Shown: one piece after another, positions 8,974 through 17,738 of the stretch
Layout: every line of letters begins with the position of its first letter
Numbering within the stretch: position 1 is the first letter of the stretch
NCBI GenBank assembly: GCA_003142855.1
Contig: PLNW01000008.1
Coordinates: forward strand, 1 to 42,064
Length of the DNA: 42,064 nt
Source of the DNA: Myxococcales bacterium
GTDB lineage: Bacteria > Myxococcota_A > Polyangia > Fen-1088
Direction: 5' to 3'
Notes under the pieces: generated by a model
The model's database searches: none
Seen by the model: the letters and a program-made list of their open reading frames with translations, nothing else
Told to the model about the DNA's origin: nothing
Translations under genes and position numbers: made by a program

Positions 8974-9986
8974 CCGGGCTCGAGCGAATCCTTGCGGCGG
9001 TTCATTTCAGCCCCAGCGACAGGGTTCCGGTCATTCCGCAGATCTTCGGGCATGCCGCGAGAATCGCGGGGGTGCCTCTCGATCGCTATCTTACGGACGC
9101 TACGGTTCTGGCCCAGTGCCAGATTGCAGCTCTGGAGCGCTACCGCCACGATGCAGTCTTCGCCCTGTTGGACGTCAACGTAGAAACCGAAGCGCTGGGC
9201 TCTCGCCTGCGTTTCCCCAAGGACGGCTACCCGTCGGTCGAGCACTTTGCCATCGAACACCCGGCCGCCGTCGCCGAGCTTGAAATCCCGGATCCTGGCA
9301 AGGCTGGCCGGATGCCCGTTCTCCTGGAGGCGGCCCGGCTGCTCAGGCAGCGGTTGGAAAATCGCGTGCTGGTAGCGGGTTGCGTGCTGGGACCGATGAC
9401 CCTGGCTTGCCAGCTGCTCGGGGCCGAACGAGCGCTCTTTGCTGCGGTGGACGAGCCGGAAACCTTCGAGCGGTTGCTGGATTTCGCTGCGGATGTGGCG
9501 GTGAGGTTTGGGCAAGCGCAGTTGGAAGCCGGAGCGCACCTCTGCGTCGTGTTCGATCCCTCGGCTTCCCCGGCGGTCGTGCCGCCGGCGCTTTTTCGCG
9601 AACTCTTGGCCCCGAGGCTGCGGCGGCTGTGCGATGCGCTCAAGCGCAAGGGCAGCCCTGTCACCTGGCTGCACATCGCGGGACCGGTCGAGCCCATCCT
9701 GCCGCTCTACCCGGACTGTCGCGTGGACATCGCCAACATCGACTACTGTGTCGATGCGAAACGCGCGCGGGCAGCGGTTCCTCGACTGTGCCTTGAGGGA
9801 AATATCCGCCCTCTGGCATTTGTCGACTCGGAACCAGAAGACATTGCGGCGGCCTGCTTGCGGGTCCTCGACGGGGTGGGGCCGGGCTTCATCCTTTCTT
9901 CGGGGTGCGAGATCCCGCTCGAGGCCCGACCAGAGTGCGTTCAAGCTCTCGTAGATGCAGCAAAGGAGCGCAGCAGCCAACTGTGA
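8970..9986 (+). CDS. UroD-family corrinoid methyltransferase (MtaA/CmuA-like)
   Basis: A 338-residue TIM-barrel protein of the uroporphyrinogen decarboxylase superfamily, in the methyltransferase branch (FSPSDRVPVIPQ start, LEGNIRP, FILSSGCEIP near the end). Its partner is the corrinoid protein next door, with which it overlaps by ATGA. In MtaA-type enzymes zinc is held by His-x-Cys and a late Cys. Here the late Cys313 and His235 are present, but the middle ligand is Ala237 (LHIAG, not HxC). It may bind zinc differently, act on another substrate, or be the substrate-side methyltransferase. It is the only methyltransferase in the operon, so whether it serves the donor or the acceptor side is open. 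Confidence 0.85.
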   Translation: MTGLERILAAVHFSPSDRVPVIPQIFGHAARIAGVPLDRYLTDATVLAQCQIAALERYRHDAVFALLDVNVETEALGSRLRFPKDGYPSVEHFAIEHPAAVAELEIPDPGKAGRMPVLLEAARLLRQRLENRVLVAGCVLGPMTLACQLLGAERALFAAVDEPETFERLLDFAADVAVRFGQAQLEAGAHLCVVFDPSASPAVVPPALFRELLAPRLRRLCDALKRKGSPVTWLHIAGPVEPILPLYPDCRVDIANIDYCVDAKRARAAVPRLCLEGNIRPLAFVDSEPEDIAAACLRVLDGVGPGFILSSGCEIPLEARPECVQALVDAAKERSSQL

Positions 9987-11569
9987 CCGCCGTTGTACGA
10001 GCCCGATGCGGGGCCCGATCGCAGACCATCCAGGCGGCACCCGGCGCGACCCTTCGGCGGGCCTTGGAAGACACCGACCTGCGGGTCCGCACCGGCTGCA
10101 ACGGCAATGGTTCGTGCGGGCTCTGCCGGGTTCGAATACTGTGGGGAGCGGTATCGACGCCGACATCTGAGGAAATGCTAAACCTCGGTCTCGCTCTCGT
10201 GGAATCCGGCCTGCGTCTCGCCTGCCAGGCGGTGCCTGTGGGCGATGTGGAAATCGAGGTGGTGAACCTTGCGCCCGCTTCAGCGTGGCGCCCCATTCCG
10301 CCCGAGGCGCTTTGCAGCCCCGCGCGTCCGGAAGTCACTTCCCCGATTGGCTCGGCGCGAATCTCCAAGATCGCTGTCGATGTGGGGACAACCAATCTTT
10401 GCGTCGCACTCTGGAGTGACGAAGGTCAGGGGCGGCTGGCAGCACGACGCGGATTGAACCCTCAGTCGGGCTTTGGCTCGGATGTTGTGACCCGCTTGCA
10501 AGCGGCCCACGATCCTGCGGCGGCTCGAGAGCAGGCACACGCCATTGAACTCGCGGTGGCCGAGGCGCTGCGAGACGTGACCGCGAGTGACGGACTTGAA
10601 GTGGCCGCCCGCCCCACCATCGTGGCGGTAGGAAACACGGCGATGCTTTCCCTGCTTCAGGGATCGCAAGGTGGCTTGCTGGACCCGGAGACCTGGGCAG
10701 GCCCAGCAACCTGGCTTTCGCAAAGGCAACTCCACTGGCACCTCGGTGCTGACTGTGAGGCCGTGGTGCACCTGATGCAGCCGCTGGGCGGGTTCGTTGG
10801 CTCGGATCTTATCGCCGCTGCCCTTGCCGCGAACTTGCTACCGGGCGAATTCCCGGCCCTGCTGCTCGATTTCGGGACCAACACCGAGATCGCGCTGTGG
10901 GATGGCGAGATCTTGTGGGTGACCAGCGCTGCTGGTGGCCCTGCCTTCGAAGGCAGTGGCATGCGCTGTGCGGTGCCGGCGGATGCAGGTGCGATCTATC
11001 GAGTCTGGGGAGGAACGCCGTTGCGCTTCGAGGTGATGGGCGGCGGCGAAGCAAGAGGAGTCTGCGGTTCTGGACTGGTCGACTGGGTCGCACGCCTTCG
11101 CCAGGCCGGCGCGCTGTCGAGCCGAGGCAATCTGGTTGACCAGGCGAGGGAGGGAGCGCTATCGCTTGGCGGGAAAGGCAACGAAATTCTTCTCTGCAAG
11201 CGTGACGTCGACGTCTTCCAACGAGCCAAGGCTGCCATCGGCGCAGGAGTGCGGCTGCTCGTGCGCCGTGCGGGGATTGCATGCCAGGACCTACGCCGCA
11301 TCGTCACCACCGGCCTATTCGGCCGGTCCCTCGACGTCGTGAACGCTCAAGCCATCGGCCTGCTTCCGGCGATTGCGCCCCAGCGCGTGGAATCCTACGA
11401 CAACCTCGCACTTGCCGGCTGCGAGATCCTGCTCACCTCCGCCGACGGATCGCGCACCATCGAGACGCTGCGCAGGCGGGCGCGCCTGCTGAATCTTGGC
11501 CAATGCGCCGAGTTCGAGGAACTGTTCGTGCAGAGCCTGTTCCTTGCGCCCATGGGAGTCGAGCCATGA
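9983..11569 (+). CDS. RACo-type corrinoid reductive activator (2Fe-2S / ASKHA)
   Basis: A 528-residue protein starting at GTG 9983 inside the upstream stop (GTGA overlap). An N-terminal [2Fe-2S] ferredoxin domain has Cys39, Cys45, Cys48 and Cys81. A linker leads to a large ASKHA ATPase-fold domain (DUF4445) with IAVDVGTTNLCVAL, LLDFGTNTEIAL and GPAFEG motifs. RACo proteins restore accidentally oxidised Co(II) corrinoid to active Co(I) in an ATP-dependent way. Its presence strongly supports a working corrinoid methyl-transfer system. It overlaps the following kinase gene by ATGA. Confidence 0.9.
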   Translation: MTAVVRARCGARSQTIQAAPGATLRRALEDTDLRVRTGCNGNGSCGLCRVRILWGAVSTPTSEEMLNLGLALVESGLRLACQAVPVGDVEIEVVNLAPASAWRPIPPEALCSPARPEVTSPIGSARISKIAVDVGTTNLCVALWSDEGQGRLAARRGLNPQSGFGSDVVTRLQAAHDPAAAREQAHAIELAVAEALRDVTASDGLEVAARPTIVAVGNTAMLSLLQGSQGGLLDPETWAGPATWLSQRQLHWHLGADCEAVVHLMQPLGGFVGSDLIAAALAANLLPGEFPALLLDFGTNTEIALWDGEILWVTSAAGGPAFEGSGMRCAVPADAGAIYRVWGGTPLRFEVMGGGEARGVCGSGLVDWVARLRQAGALSSRGNLVDQAREGALSLGGKGNEILLCKRDVDVFQRAKAAIGAGVRLLVRRAGIACQDLRRIVTTGLFGRSLDVVNAQAIGLLPAIAPQRVESYDNLALAGCEILLTSADGSRTIETLRRRARLLNLGQCAEFEELFVQSLFLAPMGVEP

Positions 11570-13653
11570 GCGTGGCCTCCGAGCGTCTCACGGCCGTGCT
11601 GCGAGCTGCGCAGTACTTGAGCAACTTGTCTCCCGAACAGGATGCTTGGGCGGAGCTGGCGCAGGCGCTGAGCAGCTTTTTTGGCTGCGAGTTCGTGCTG
11701 GTCGTGCAAGCCAACCAAGGCGGCGAGCCGGTGCTTGTCCGCAGCCTTCTTTCCCGCGAGATCTCTGTCGCTGACATTCTTCGCCAGACGCGCGACGAGA
11801 TTCGATCGGTGCTGGCGACCGGGTTTCTGGGCTCGCTGGTCCTGGCCCTGCCGGCGTGCTCTCTGGCCATGCTTCCCCTATCTCGGGATCGGCGAACCGC
11901 TGGCGTCGCGATTGTCGGGCGGGTGAACCAGGAACCCTTCTCGAAGGACGAATTGGAGATCTTGCTCGCGTTGGGCGGCTTGTTCGGAAACGTTGTATCG
12001 AGGCTGGAGACCGAGCGGGAACTGCGGGATCACCGCAAGAGCCTGGAGGCAACCGTCACGCGACGCACCTCCGAACTTGCGGCCAGCAACCGCCGCTTGC
12101 TGGAAGAATCGGCGGTCAGGCGGCAAGCCGAAGGGGCGCTCGAGCAGGCGCACGCCGAGCTGGAGCAGATCTTTGAAACTGCCGGCGACGGCGTGTGGGT
12201 GCTTGCCTGCGATGGCGAGATCCTAAGGGTCAACGCGACCCGCGCACGCCGGATTGGGCGCCCATCGCTCGAACTGGTTGGGCACATCTGCCGCGACGTC
12301 GCTCCCTGCTGCGACTGCGGTGCTGAGTCTTGCCCGCTCACGCGCGTCGCAGACGGCGCGGGCCGGGTGGAATCTGAGGTCAGGCGGGACTACCCCGAAG
12401 GAAGCCGGGACGAACTGGTCGTCAGCACGCCCTTTCGCGCCAAAGATGCGACCTTGCTGGGCGTGGTGCAGGTGTTCCACGACATCACCGAACGCAAGCG
12501 GGTGGAACAAGCGCTGCGCCAGAGCGAAACCGAGCTGAGGGAGTCAGACCGGCGCAAGAGCGAGTTCATGGCCATGCTTTCCCACGAGCTGCGCAACCCG
12601 CTGGCGCCCATCCGCAACAGCCTGTACGTCCTTGAACGGGCCGCCCCAGGTAGTGAACAGGCGAGTCGCGCGAATGCCGTGATCAAACGCCAGGTCGAGC
12701 ATCTGGCCGGTTTGGTCGACGACCTGCTCGACATCACACGCATCAGCCGAGGGAAGATCCGACTTGAACGGCGGCGGGTCGAGCTGAACGATCTGGTTCG
12801 TCGAACGGTCGACGACCACCGCTCGCTCTTCGAGGAAAATGGAGTCCGTCTGGATTGCAAGCTCGGCCGGGAGCCGCTGTTCGTAAACGCCGATCCGACC
12901 CGTCTTGCGCAGGTGGTGGGCAACCTCCTGGGAAACGCGGCCAAGTTTGCCGGCCATGGCGGCCTTGCCCAGGTCAGCGTTTCCACGGAGCCGGGAACCA
13001 GACGCGCCACTATCCTCGTGGCCGATAGCGGGGCAGGCATGACCAAAGAGACGCTTGCCCGTTTGTTCGAGCCCTTCATGCAAGGGGAATCGACGCTCGA
13101 TCGCAGCAAGGGTGGGCTCGGTCTGGGCCTCGCTCTCGCTCGGGAACTGGTCCGGCTCCATGGTGGCGAGATTCGCGCTCACAGCGACGGCGCAGGCCGG
13201 GGAGCCGAGTTCACAGTGAGCCTTCCGCAGGCCGAGAACGAGGACGCTCCCGGGGAGCCGGCCCCGGCCAATCGCATTACCACGGGCCGGCGCGTGCTGA
13301 TCATAGAAGACAACGTTGATGCCGCCACCAGCCTGCGCGAGGTGCTCGAGCTGGACGCACACCAAGTCGCGGTGGCGCACGACGGCCCTACCGGGCTGGC
13401 CATGGCGAGTACCTTCCATCCTGAGGTCGTGCTCTGTGACATCGGTCTTCCGGGGATGAATGGCTACGACGTTGCCCGCGCATTTCGGGCTGACGAAGCG
13501 CTCAAGCGGACGTTCCTCGTGGCTCTGAGCGGCTACGCTCTACCCGAGGACTTGCAGCAGGCGGCGGAGGCGGGCTTCGAGCGGCACCTGGCCAAGCCGC
13601 TCGGAATGCAAGCGCTGCAAAACCTGCTCTCGTCGTTGCCAGACACGCCCTGA
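11566..13653 (+). CDS. Hybrid histidine kinase of the corrinoid operon (GAF-PAS-HK-REC)
   Basis: A 695-residue soluble kinase without membrane segments. Residues 1-145 look like a GAF domain, 145-205 a coiled coil, 200-312 a PAS domain, then HisKA with His340 (SHELRNPL), an ATPase domain (DSGAGM, GLGLGLAL) and a C-terminal receiver with Asp625 (CDIGLPG). The PAS domain holds a cluster of Cys242, 248, 249, 251 and 256, which could bind a metal or cofactor or sense redox state. ATGA overlap with RACo places it in the operon, so it likely senses the methyl substrate or the state of the corrinoid system. No DNA-binding partner is encoded nearby. Confidence 0.85.
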   Translation: MSVASERLTAVLRAAQYLSNLSPEQDAWAELAQALSSFFGCEFVLVVQANQGGEPVLVRSLLSREISVADILRQTRDEIRSVLATGFLGSLVLALPACSLAMLPLSRDRRTAGVAIVGRVNQEPFSKDELEILLALGGLFGNVVSRLETERELRDHRKSLEATVTRRTSELAASNRRLLEESAVRRQAEGALEQAHAELEQIFETAGDGVWVLACDGEILRVNATRARRIGRPSLELVGHICRDVAPCCDCGAESCPLTRVADGAGRVESEVRRDYPEGSRDELVVSTPFRAKDATLLGVVQVFHDITERKRVEQALRQSETELRESDRRKSEFMAMLSHELRNPLAPIRNSLYVLERAAPGSEQASRANAVIKRQVEHLAGLVDDLLDITRISRGKIRLERRRVELNDLVRRTVDDHRSLFEENGVRLDCKLGREPLFVNADPTRLAQVVGNLLGNAAKFAGHGGLAQVSVSTEPGTRRATILVADSGAGMTKETLARLFEPFMQGESTLDRSKGGLGLGLALARELVRLHGGEIRAHSDGAGRGAEFTVSLPQAENEDAPGEPAPANRITTGRRVLIIEDNVDAATSLREVLELDAHQVAVAHDGPTGLAMASTFHPEVVLCDIGLPGMNGYDVARAFRADEALKRTFLVALSGYALPEDLQQAAEAGFERHLAKPLGMQALQNLLSSLPDTP

Positions 13654-13752
13654 GCAGAGTGGCCTCAAACGCGCTAACGACGTTCTCCACATTCGACCAC
13701 GACGAGGTGTTGGCATTTCTCGCCGAGATCTCCTCTGTCTGTTCATCGCCGG

Positions 13753-15372
13753 CTACAGGCCCCACGAATACTGAAGCCGGGCGAGGGCGGAAGCGTTGGT
13801 CACGGTCAAGGTGAGAGTTGACCCCGTTCCGCTCATCTTGGTGAGGCCTATGCCGTTCGTGCCTTCCAGGCCCGCCCAAAGACAGCTGCCCATCGGATAG
13901 GCCCTGAACTGGTTCGGAACCCCGGTCATGAAGGCGATGTTGACGTTCGTGCCGATCGGGCCACTGTAATCGACCCCGCCGCTCAGGGGCGCTCCCCATT
14001 CCGTCGCGACGGTCCGGCTGGAATAGGCGCCCACCTTCTGTTTGATGACTTGCTCCCAGCCTGCGGCGGTGAGCGAGCTGCTGTTCGAAGGATACACGTG
14101 AAGGTTCAGCAAGGTTCCGTCCAGACGAGAGTCCGCCCCCACCTGCGTCACATCGGCATCCCACCCGTTTCCAGTCACGACCCCAGCCACGAGGACCCGC
14201 GCCCTGGGAAGATTGGGGAACAGGGCCAGCCATTGCGCCACCAAGTCAGCCCATGCCGATTCGGTATACCCGTAGGGCTCGTTGCCGATATCGAAATAGA
14301 CTAGGGGGTTGTTACTGTAGGTGGTGATGACGGTTTGCCACATGGTATTGAAGGCGGTCACGTCGTCGGGTTTGCCATTGTGGTGGGCCCAATAGCCCAG
14401 AATGACTTTGAAGTTCTGGCTGGTGGCTGCGTCGATGATGGCCTTGTAGCCCGTCGTCCACCAGGTACCTGACACCGTGGGCTCGTTGATCCCCACTCGG
14501 ATGGAATTGGCCTTCAGGACCGTTTGGAAGCCGGACAAGATCGCATTGGCCGTCGCCAGGGCCGTGTCGTAGGTGTCCGTCGTAGCAGAGAGCCCGGTCG
14601 GCTGAATATTGCCCGTCTGGTAGTTGTCGCCGGGATCTGACCAGTTGACGCAATGCCAGTCTCCCGTATTTGAAGCCAGGCCACCATCCGGGTTGCTGGA
14701 GCCCGAAGAACTGCCGCCAGTTGCCACCGTGCCGCCGGTTGCCTTGGCTCCGCCCGTTGCGGTTGTGGTCGCCCGCCCTCCGCTGCCCATGATGCCACCG
14801 GTTGCAACTCTGCCTCCTGTTGCGTTTGCGCCCTGACCCATGCTGCCACCGCTGGCTGTACTTCCTCCTTGTGCCGTACTGCCGCCCGAGACCGCAATTC
14901 CGCCAGAGGCCGCACTTCCACCGACAACCGTGGTCCCACCAGAACTCATGGTTCCGCTGGAGGTCGTGGTCCCACCAGAACTCATGGTTCCGCTGGAGGT
15001 CGTGGTTCCGCCAAGTGCTGTGATCCCACCCTGTGCCGTGGCTCCGCTGCCGCTCGCTGTACCGCCACTTGTCGTCGTGACCCCAACGCCCGTGGTCCCC
15101 CCGATGCTGGCGGTCGTTCCACCCGGGCCATTCGAGCCGCCCGTCGCTGTTGCGCCCGCAAGACTCGTGGCACCGGCACCACCGACGGACGTCTGACCGC
15201 CATTGACATTGGTGCTGCCGCCTGCTGCGCCGTCCGGGGCAACGTATTGGCTCGGGTTCAGGTTGTAGCAGCCAGCCAGGAGGGCCACGAGCAGAACCAA
15301 CCCGAGCCCGCGCGGGTCCATCTCGCTCTGCAACCAAGTTCGTGGCCGTCGTGCTGTCACGTATCGTTCCAT
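13753..15372 (-). CDS. GH5-like glycoside hydrolase lipoprotein (minus strand)
   Basis: A 539-residue protein starting at ATG 15372, preceded by GAGGAGTCACC, a strong ribosome site. The signal peptide ends in lipobox LLAGC (Cys35). Residues 45-235 are a Gly/Thr/Ser linker with internal repeats. Residues 236-535 form a GH5-type TIM barrel: acid/base Glu365 in DIGNEP and nucleophile Glu458 in VATEWG. It should cut a beta-glucan or mannan at the cell surface; the polymer cannot be told from sequence by eye. It is divergent from the second GH5 gene, sharing a 434-base intergenic region. Confidence 0.85.
   Translation of the reverse strand: MERYVTARRPRTWLQSEMDPRGLGLVLLVALLAGCYNLNPSQYVAPDGAAGGSTNVNGGQTSVGGAGATSLAGATATGGSNGPGGTTASIGGTTGVGVTTTSGGTASGSGATAQGGITALGGTTTSSGTMSSGGTTTSSGTMSSGGTTVVGGSAASGGIAVSGGSTAQGGSTASGGSMGQGANATGGRVATGGIMGSGGRATTTATGGAKATGGTVATGGSSSGSSNPDGGLASNTGDWHCVNWSDPGDNYQTGNIQPTGLSATTDTYDTALATANAILSGFQTVLKANSIRVGINEPTVSGTWWTTGYKAIIDAATSQNFKVILGYWAHHNGKPDDVTAFNTMWQTVITTYSNNPLVYFDIGNEPYGYTESAWADLVAQWLALFPNLPRARVLVAGVVTGNGWDADVTQVGADSRLDGTLLNLHVYPSNSSSLTAAGWEQVIKQKVGAYSSRTVATEWGAPLSGGVDYSGPIGTNVNIAFMTGVPNQFRAYPMGSCLWAGLEGTNGIGLTKMSGTGSTLTLTVTNASALARLQYSWGL
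14935..15006. repeat. Two exact 36-bp tandem units in the GH5 linker
   Basis: Two identical 36-base units (14935-14970 and 14971-15006) encode GTTTSSGTMSSG twice in the linker. Exact identity points to recent slippage or unequal exchange. Confidence 0.8.
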
Positions 15373-15806
15373 GGTGACTCCTCTCAAACCTCTGGGTTCA
15401 CGCTGCGCCTTCGCGCTGTCTAACACTTCCAGTAGCGAAACCGGCCATCTTTGGCCCATTCCGCGCAGGGTCCAGAGATGCATCGCGCCAACTTCCGAAG
15501 ATCGGCAGCTTGAGCCATTTGCATGGCAGCTATGTGCGCACTTGTGAGGCGCGGAAACTCCGTGCGGGCCAGAAATGGCAGCCAGCGGTGATTGGTGCCG
15601 AGAGAGCATGATCAGTGACGGAGTGACACGGGTTCGGTCGGGTTATACCGCATGGCACCATGGCTACCCGCCTTAACGCTATTTGGCATGCGGCGATTTG
15701 GACCGAAATTGCTTCGGGCGCTACTGCTCTAACATCGATCGAAAGAAAGTCCTGGTGTCATGATGACATCTTGGAAAACGACCGCTTCAAGACCGGAGGC
15801 TTCGCG
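15373..15806. other. Divergent intergenic region between the two GH5 genes
   Basis: No gene is supported here. The region must hold both GH5 promoters. GAGGAG lies at the left end for the minus gene and GGAGG at the right end for the plus gene. I see no clear operator palindrome. Confidence 0.4.
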
Positions 15807-17453
15807 ATGACGTCCATCCCTCAGAATTCGATTCGTCTCACATTGTTGGCTGGCATTTCGCTGGCCCTGGCCCTGGGCGCATGCTCTAGCAACAGTAGTT
15901 CTGGAGGAAACGAGAACGGCGGCAGTCCGGGAGGCGGCACGGCGGTTGAAGGCGGCAGCACCACGAGCGTCGGCGGTACGGTCGCGAATGGCGGCAGCAC
16001 GGCGACTCCGGACACAGGAGGGACGATCGAGACTGGAGGAAACACCCAACCTTCCGGTGGCTCAACCGCCGCCACAAGCGCAACAGGAGGCAATTCCACG
16101 AGCGGTGGCTCCACGGCCGCGGGTGGCTCCAGCGTAGCCGGCGAGAGCACGACGGCCGGGGGAACCACGTCCGCGGCTGGCACGACGGCGGCCGGGGGAA
16201 GGGCAGGCGGCAGCACGGCGGTCGGGGGAGCGACCGGTGGTAGCAGTGCCGTCGGGGGAACACCCGGCGGTAGCAGCGCCGTCGGGGGAAGAACGGGCGG
16301 CACGACGGCGGCCGGGGGAACGACCGGCGGTAGCAGTGCCAGCGGGGGAAGGACGGGCGGCACGACGTCCAGCGGTGGATCCACGGTTACCGGCGGGACC
16401 AAGTCCAGCGGTGGATCCACGGTTGCCGGCGGGACCACGGCTGCCAGCGGAAGCGGAAGGAACCCGGCGATGCTAGCCCTAGTCAAGGCCATGTCCCCGG
16501 GTTGGAATCTGGGCAACTCCTTCGACGGTTCTCCCCAAGTGACCAGCTGGGGAAACCCGGCGCCCAACCAAACCCTTATTAACGCCGTGCACGCAGCGGG
16601 TTTCAATCTCCTGCGGCTCCCTGTCACCTGGGGCCCCCACCTTGGCGCCGCGCCCAACTACACCATTGATGCAACGTGGATGGCCTCGGTGGTACAAACG
16701 GCGCAGTGGGCCATCGACGCGGGCATGTACGTCTTCGTCAATACGCACCACGATGGTTGGGTAACTTTCCCCTCCGACCCCACCCCAGTGGCAGCCGAGT
16801 CAGGTGCGGTCTGGAAGCAGATCGCCACCGCCTTCGCGGGTTTCAGTAGCAAACTGATGTTCGAATGTTTCAACGAACCTAGCGGTGGCGGGACTGCCCT
16901 CAATTCGTACGTCGAGGCATGTGTCAATGCGGTCCGAGGCACCGGCGGAGCCAACGCTACGCGCGTCGTCATGATCCAAGGTCAAGGCGCTAGCCCGTCT
17001 TCGACGGGCATAAGCACGATGTTGAAGATCTCCGTTATTAACGACCCCAATCTCGTTTTCTCGGTTCACACCTATCAGCCCACCAATTTCGGCCTGAGCA
17101 CAACTCCTTACGCTTGGGGAAGCGCCTCGGACTATACCAGCATGACGAGTTCCGTCACGCAGATCCTAGGCTGGTTGCCCAACTGGGGCATCGTCATCGG
17201 CGAATGGGGATCCATGGGTGCTCAAGTCTTGGCAAATAGGGTTACCCATGCCCACGCCTATTCTCGAGACACAGCAGCCGCTGGTATGTGTCCTGTGTGG
17301 TGGGACAACGGGGGCTCAGGCAAGGGCTCGTACGCCATCTTCGACAGAACCACTGGCGCTCAGACCGAGCCGACAATTGTCAATGCAATTGTCACGGGAA
17401 CGCAAGAGGGTCTTGCGAATCCAGGGACCTACGCGACATCCGCCAACCCCTGA
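15807..17453 (+). CDS. GH5 endoglucanase-like lipoprotein
   Basis: A 548-residue protein. ATG 15807 is chosen because it has GGAGG eight bases upstream and gives a signal peptide with lipobox Cys26 (LALGAC). Residues 29-218 are a Gly/Thr/Ser linker built of repeated GGTTAAGG-like units. Residues 220-548 are a GH5 barrel in the style of bacterial endoglucanases: GWNLGNSFD, LRLPVTW, NTHHDGW, acid/base Glu357 in FECFNEP, and nucleophile Glu466 in IGEWGS. Likely an endo-beta-1,4-glucanase held on the outer surface by lipid and spaced away by the linker. A hairpin terminator follows. Confidence 0.9.
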   Translation: MTSIPQNSIRLTLLAGISLALALGACSSNSSSGGNENGGSPGGGTAVEGGSTTSVGGTVANGGSTATPDTGGTIETGGNTQPSGGSTAATSATGGNSTSGGSTAAGGSSVAGESTTAGGTTSAAGTTAAGGRAGGSTAVGGATGGSSAVGGTPGGSSAVGGRTGGTTAAGGTTGGSSASGGRTGGTTSSGGSTVTGGTKSSGGSTVAGGTTAASGSGRNPAMLALVKAMSPGWNLGNSFDGSPQVTSWGNPAPNQTLINAVHAAGFNLLRLPVTWGPHLGAAPNYTIDATWMASVVQTAQWAIDAGMYVFVNTHHDGWVTFPSDPTPVAAESGAVWKQIATAFAGFSSKLMFECFNEPSGGGTALNSYVEACVNAVRGTGGANATRVVMIQGQGASPSSTGISTMLKISVINDPNLVFSVHTYQPTNFGLSTTPYAWGSASDYTSMTSSVTQILGWLPNWGIVIGEWGSMGAQVLANRVTHAHAYSRDTAAAGMCPVWWDNGGSGKGSYAIFDRTTGAQTEPTIVNAIVTGTQEGLANPGTYATSANP

Positions 17454-17521
17454 CGAGTTCTGAGGGCCTAATCTGGACGGGCCCATTTCCTCCATACTCC
17501 ATTTCTCTCTTCACCAACGAG

Positions 17522-17548
17522 AAAGGGCAGCCAGTGGAGCTGCCCTTT
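17522..17548 (+). terminator. Hairpin terminator after the GH5 gene
   Basis: AAAGGGCAGC and GCTGCCCTTT form a perfect 10-base stem around a 7-base loop, with the stem ending in TTT. It lies about 70 bases after the GH5 stop. Confidence 0.8.
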
Positions 17549-17601
17549 GTTCTGGATTTCAGATCATCTCGCGCGGATGCGTTTGCTAGCCAGCGTGGCC
17601 A

Positions 17602-17727
17602 TCATCGTGCGTCCGGCCCGGCTTCCTTGGTCTGCGGCGGGGCGCACCTCTGTTTGTTCTTCACACAGGTGAGACCTGCGCAACAGTCCCCGTCCCGCGT
17701 GCATTCTTCCTTGTCCTTCCGGCACAC
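17602..17727 (-). pseudogene. Cys-rich (Dickkopf-like) C-terminal remnant
   Basis: A minus-strand frame of about 45 codons carries a regular cysteine pattern: C-x6-C, then DCC, LTC and QRC, ending in a short charged tail. Clusters of this spacing with a central DCC resemble the cysteine-rich repeats in myxobacterial lipoproteins. There is no signal peptide and no ATG; the frame is closed by a TGA just upstream, inside the end of the adjacent kinase gene. A GTG at 17727 is the only possible start. It is most likely the tail of a lost lipoprotein gene. Confidence 0.4.
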
Positions 17728-17738
17728 CTGGCAGCGGT

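Noticed and set aside
8916..10166. A 416-residue minus-strand frame opposite the UroD-family gene
   Set aside because: It has Arg/Gln/Gly-rich composition with no family resemblance, while the plus strand holds a coupled operon.
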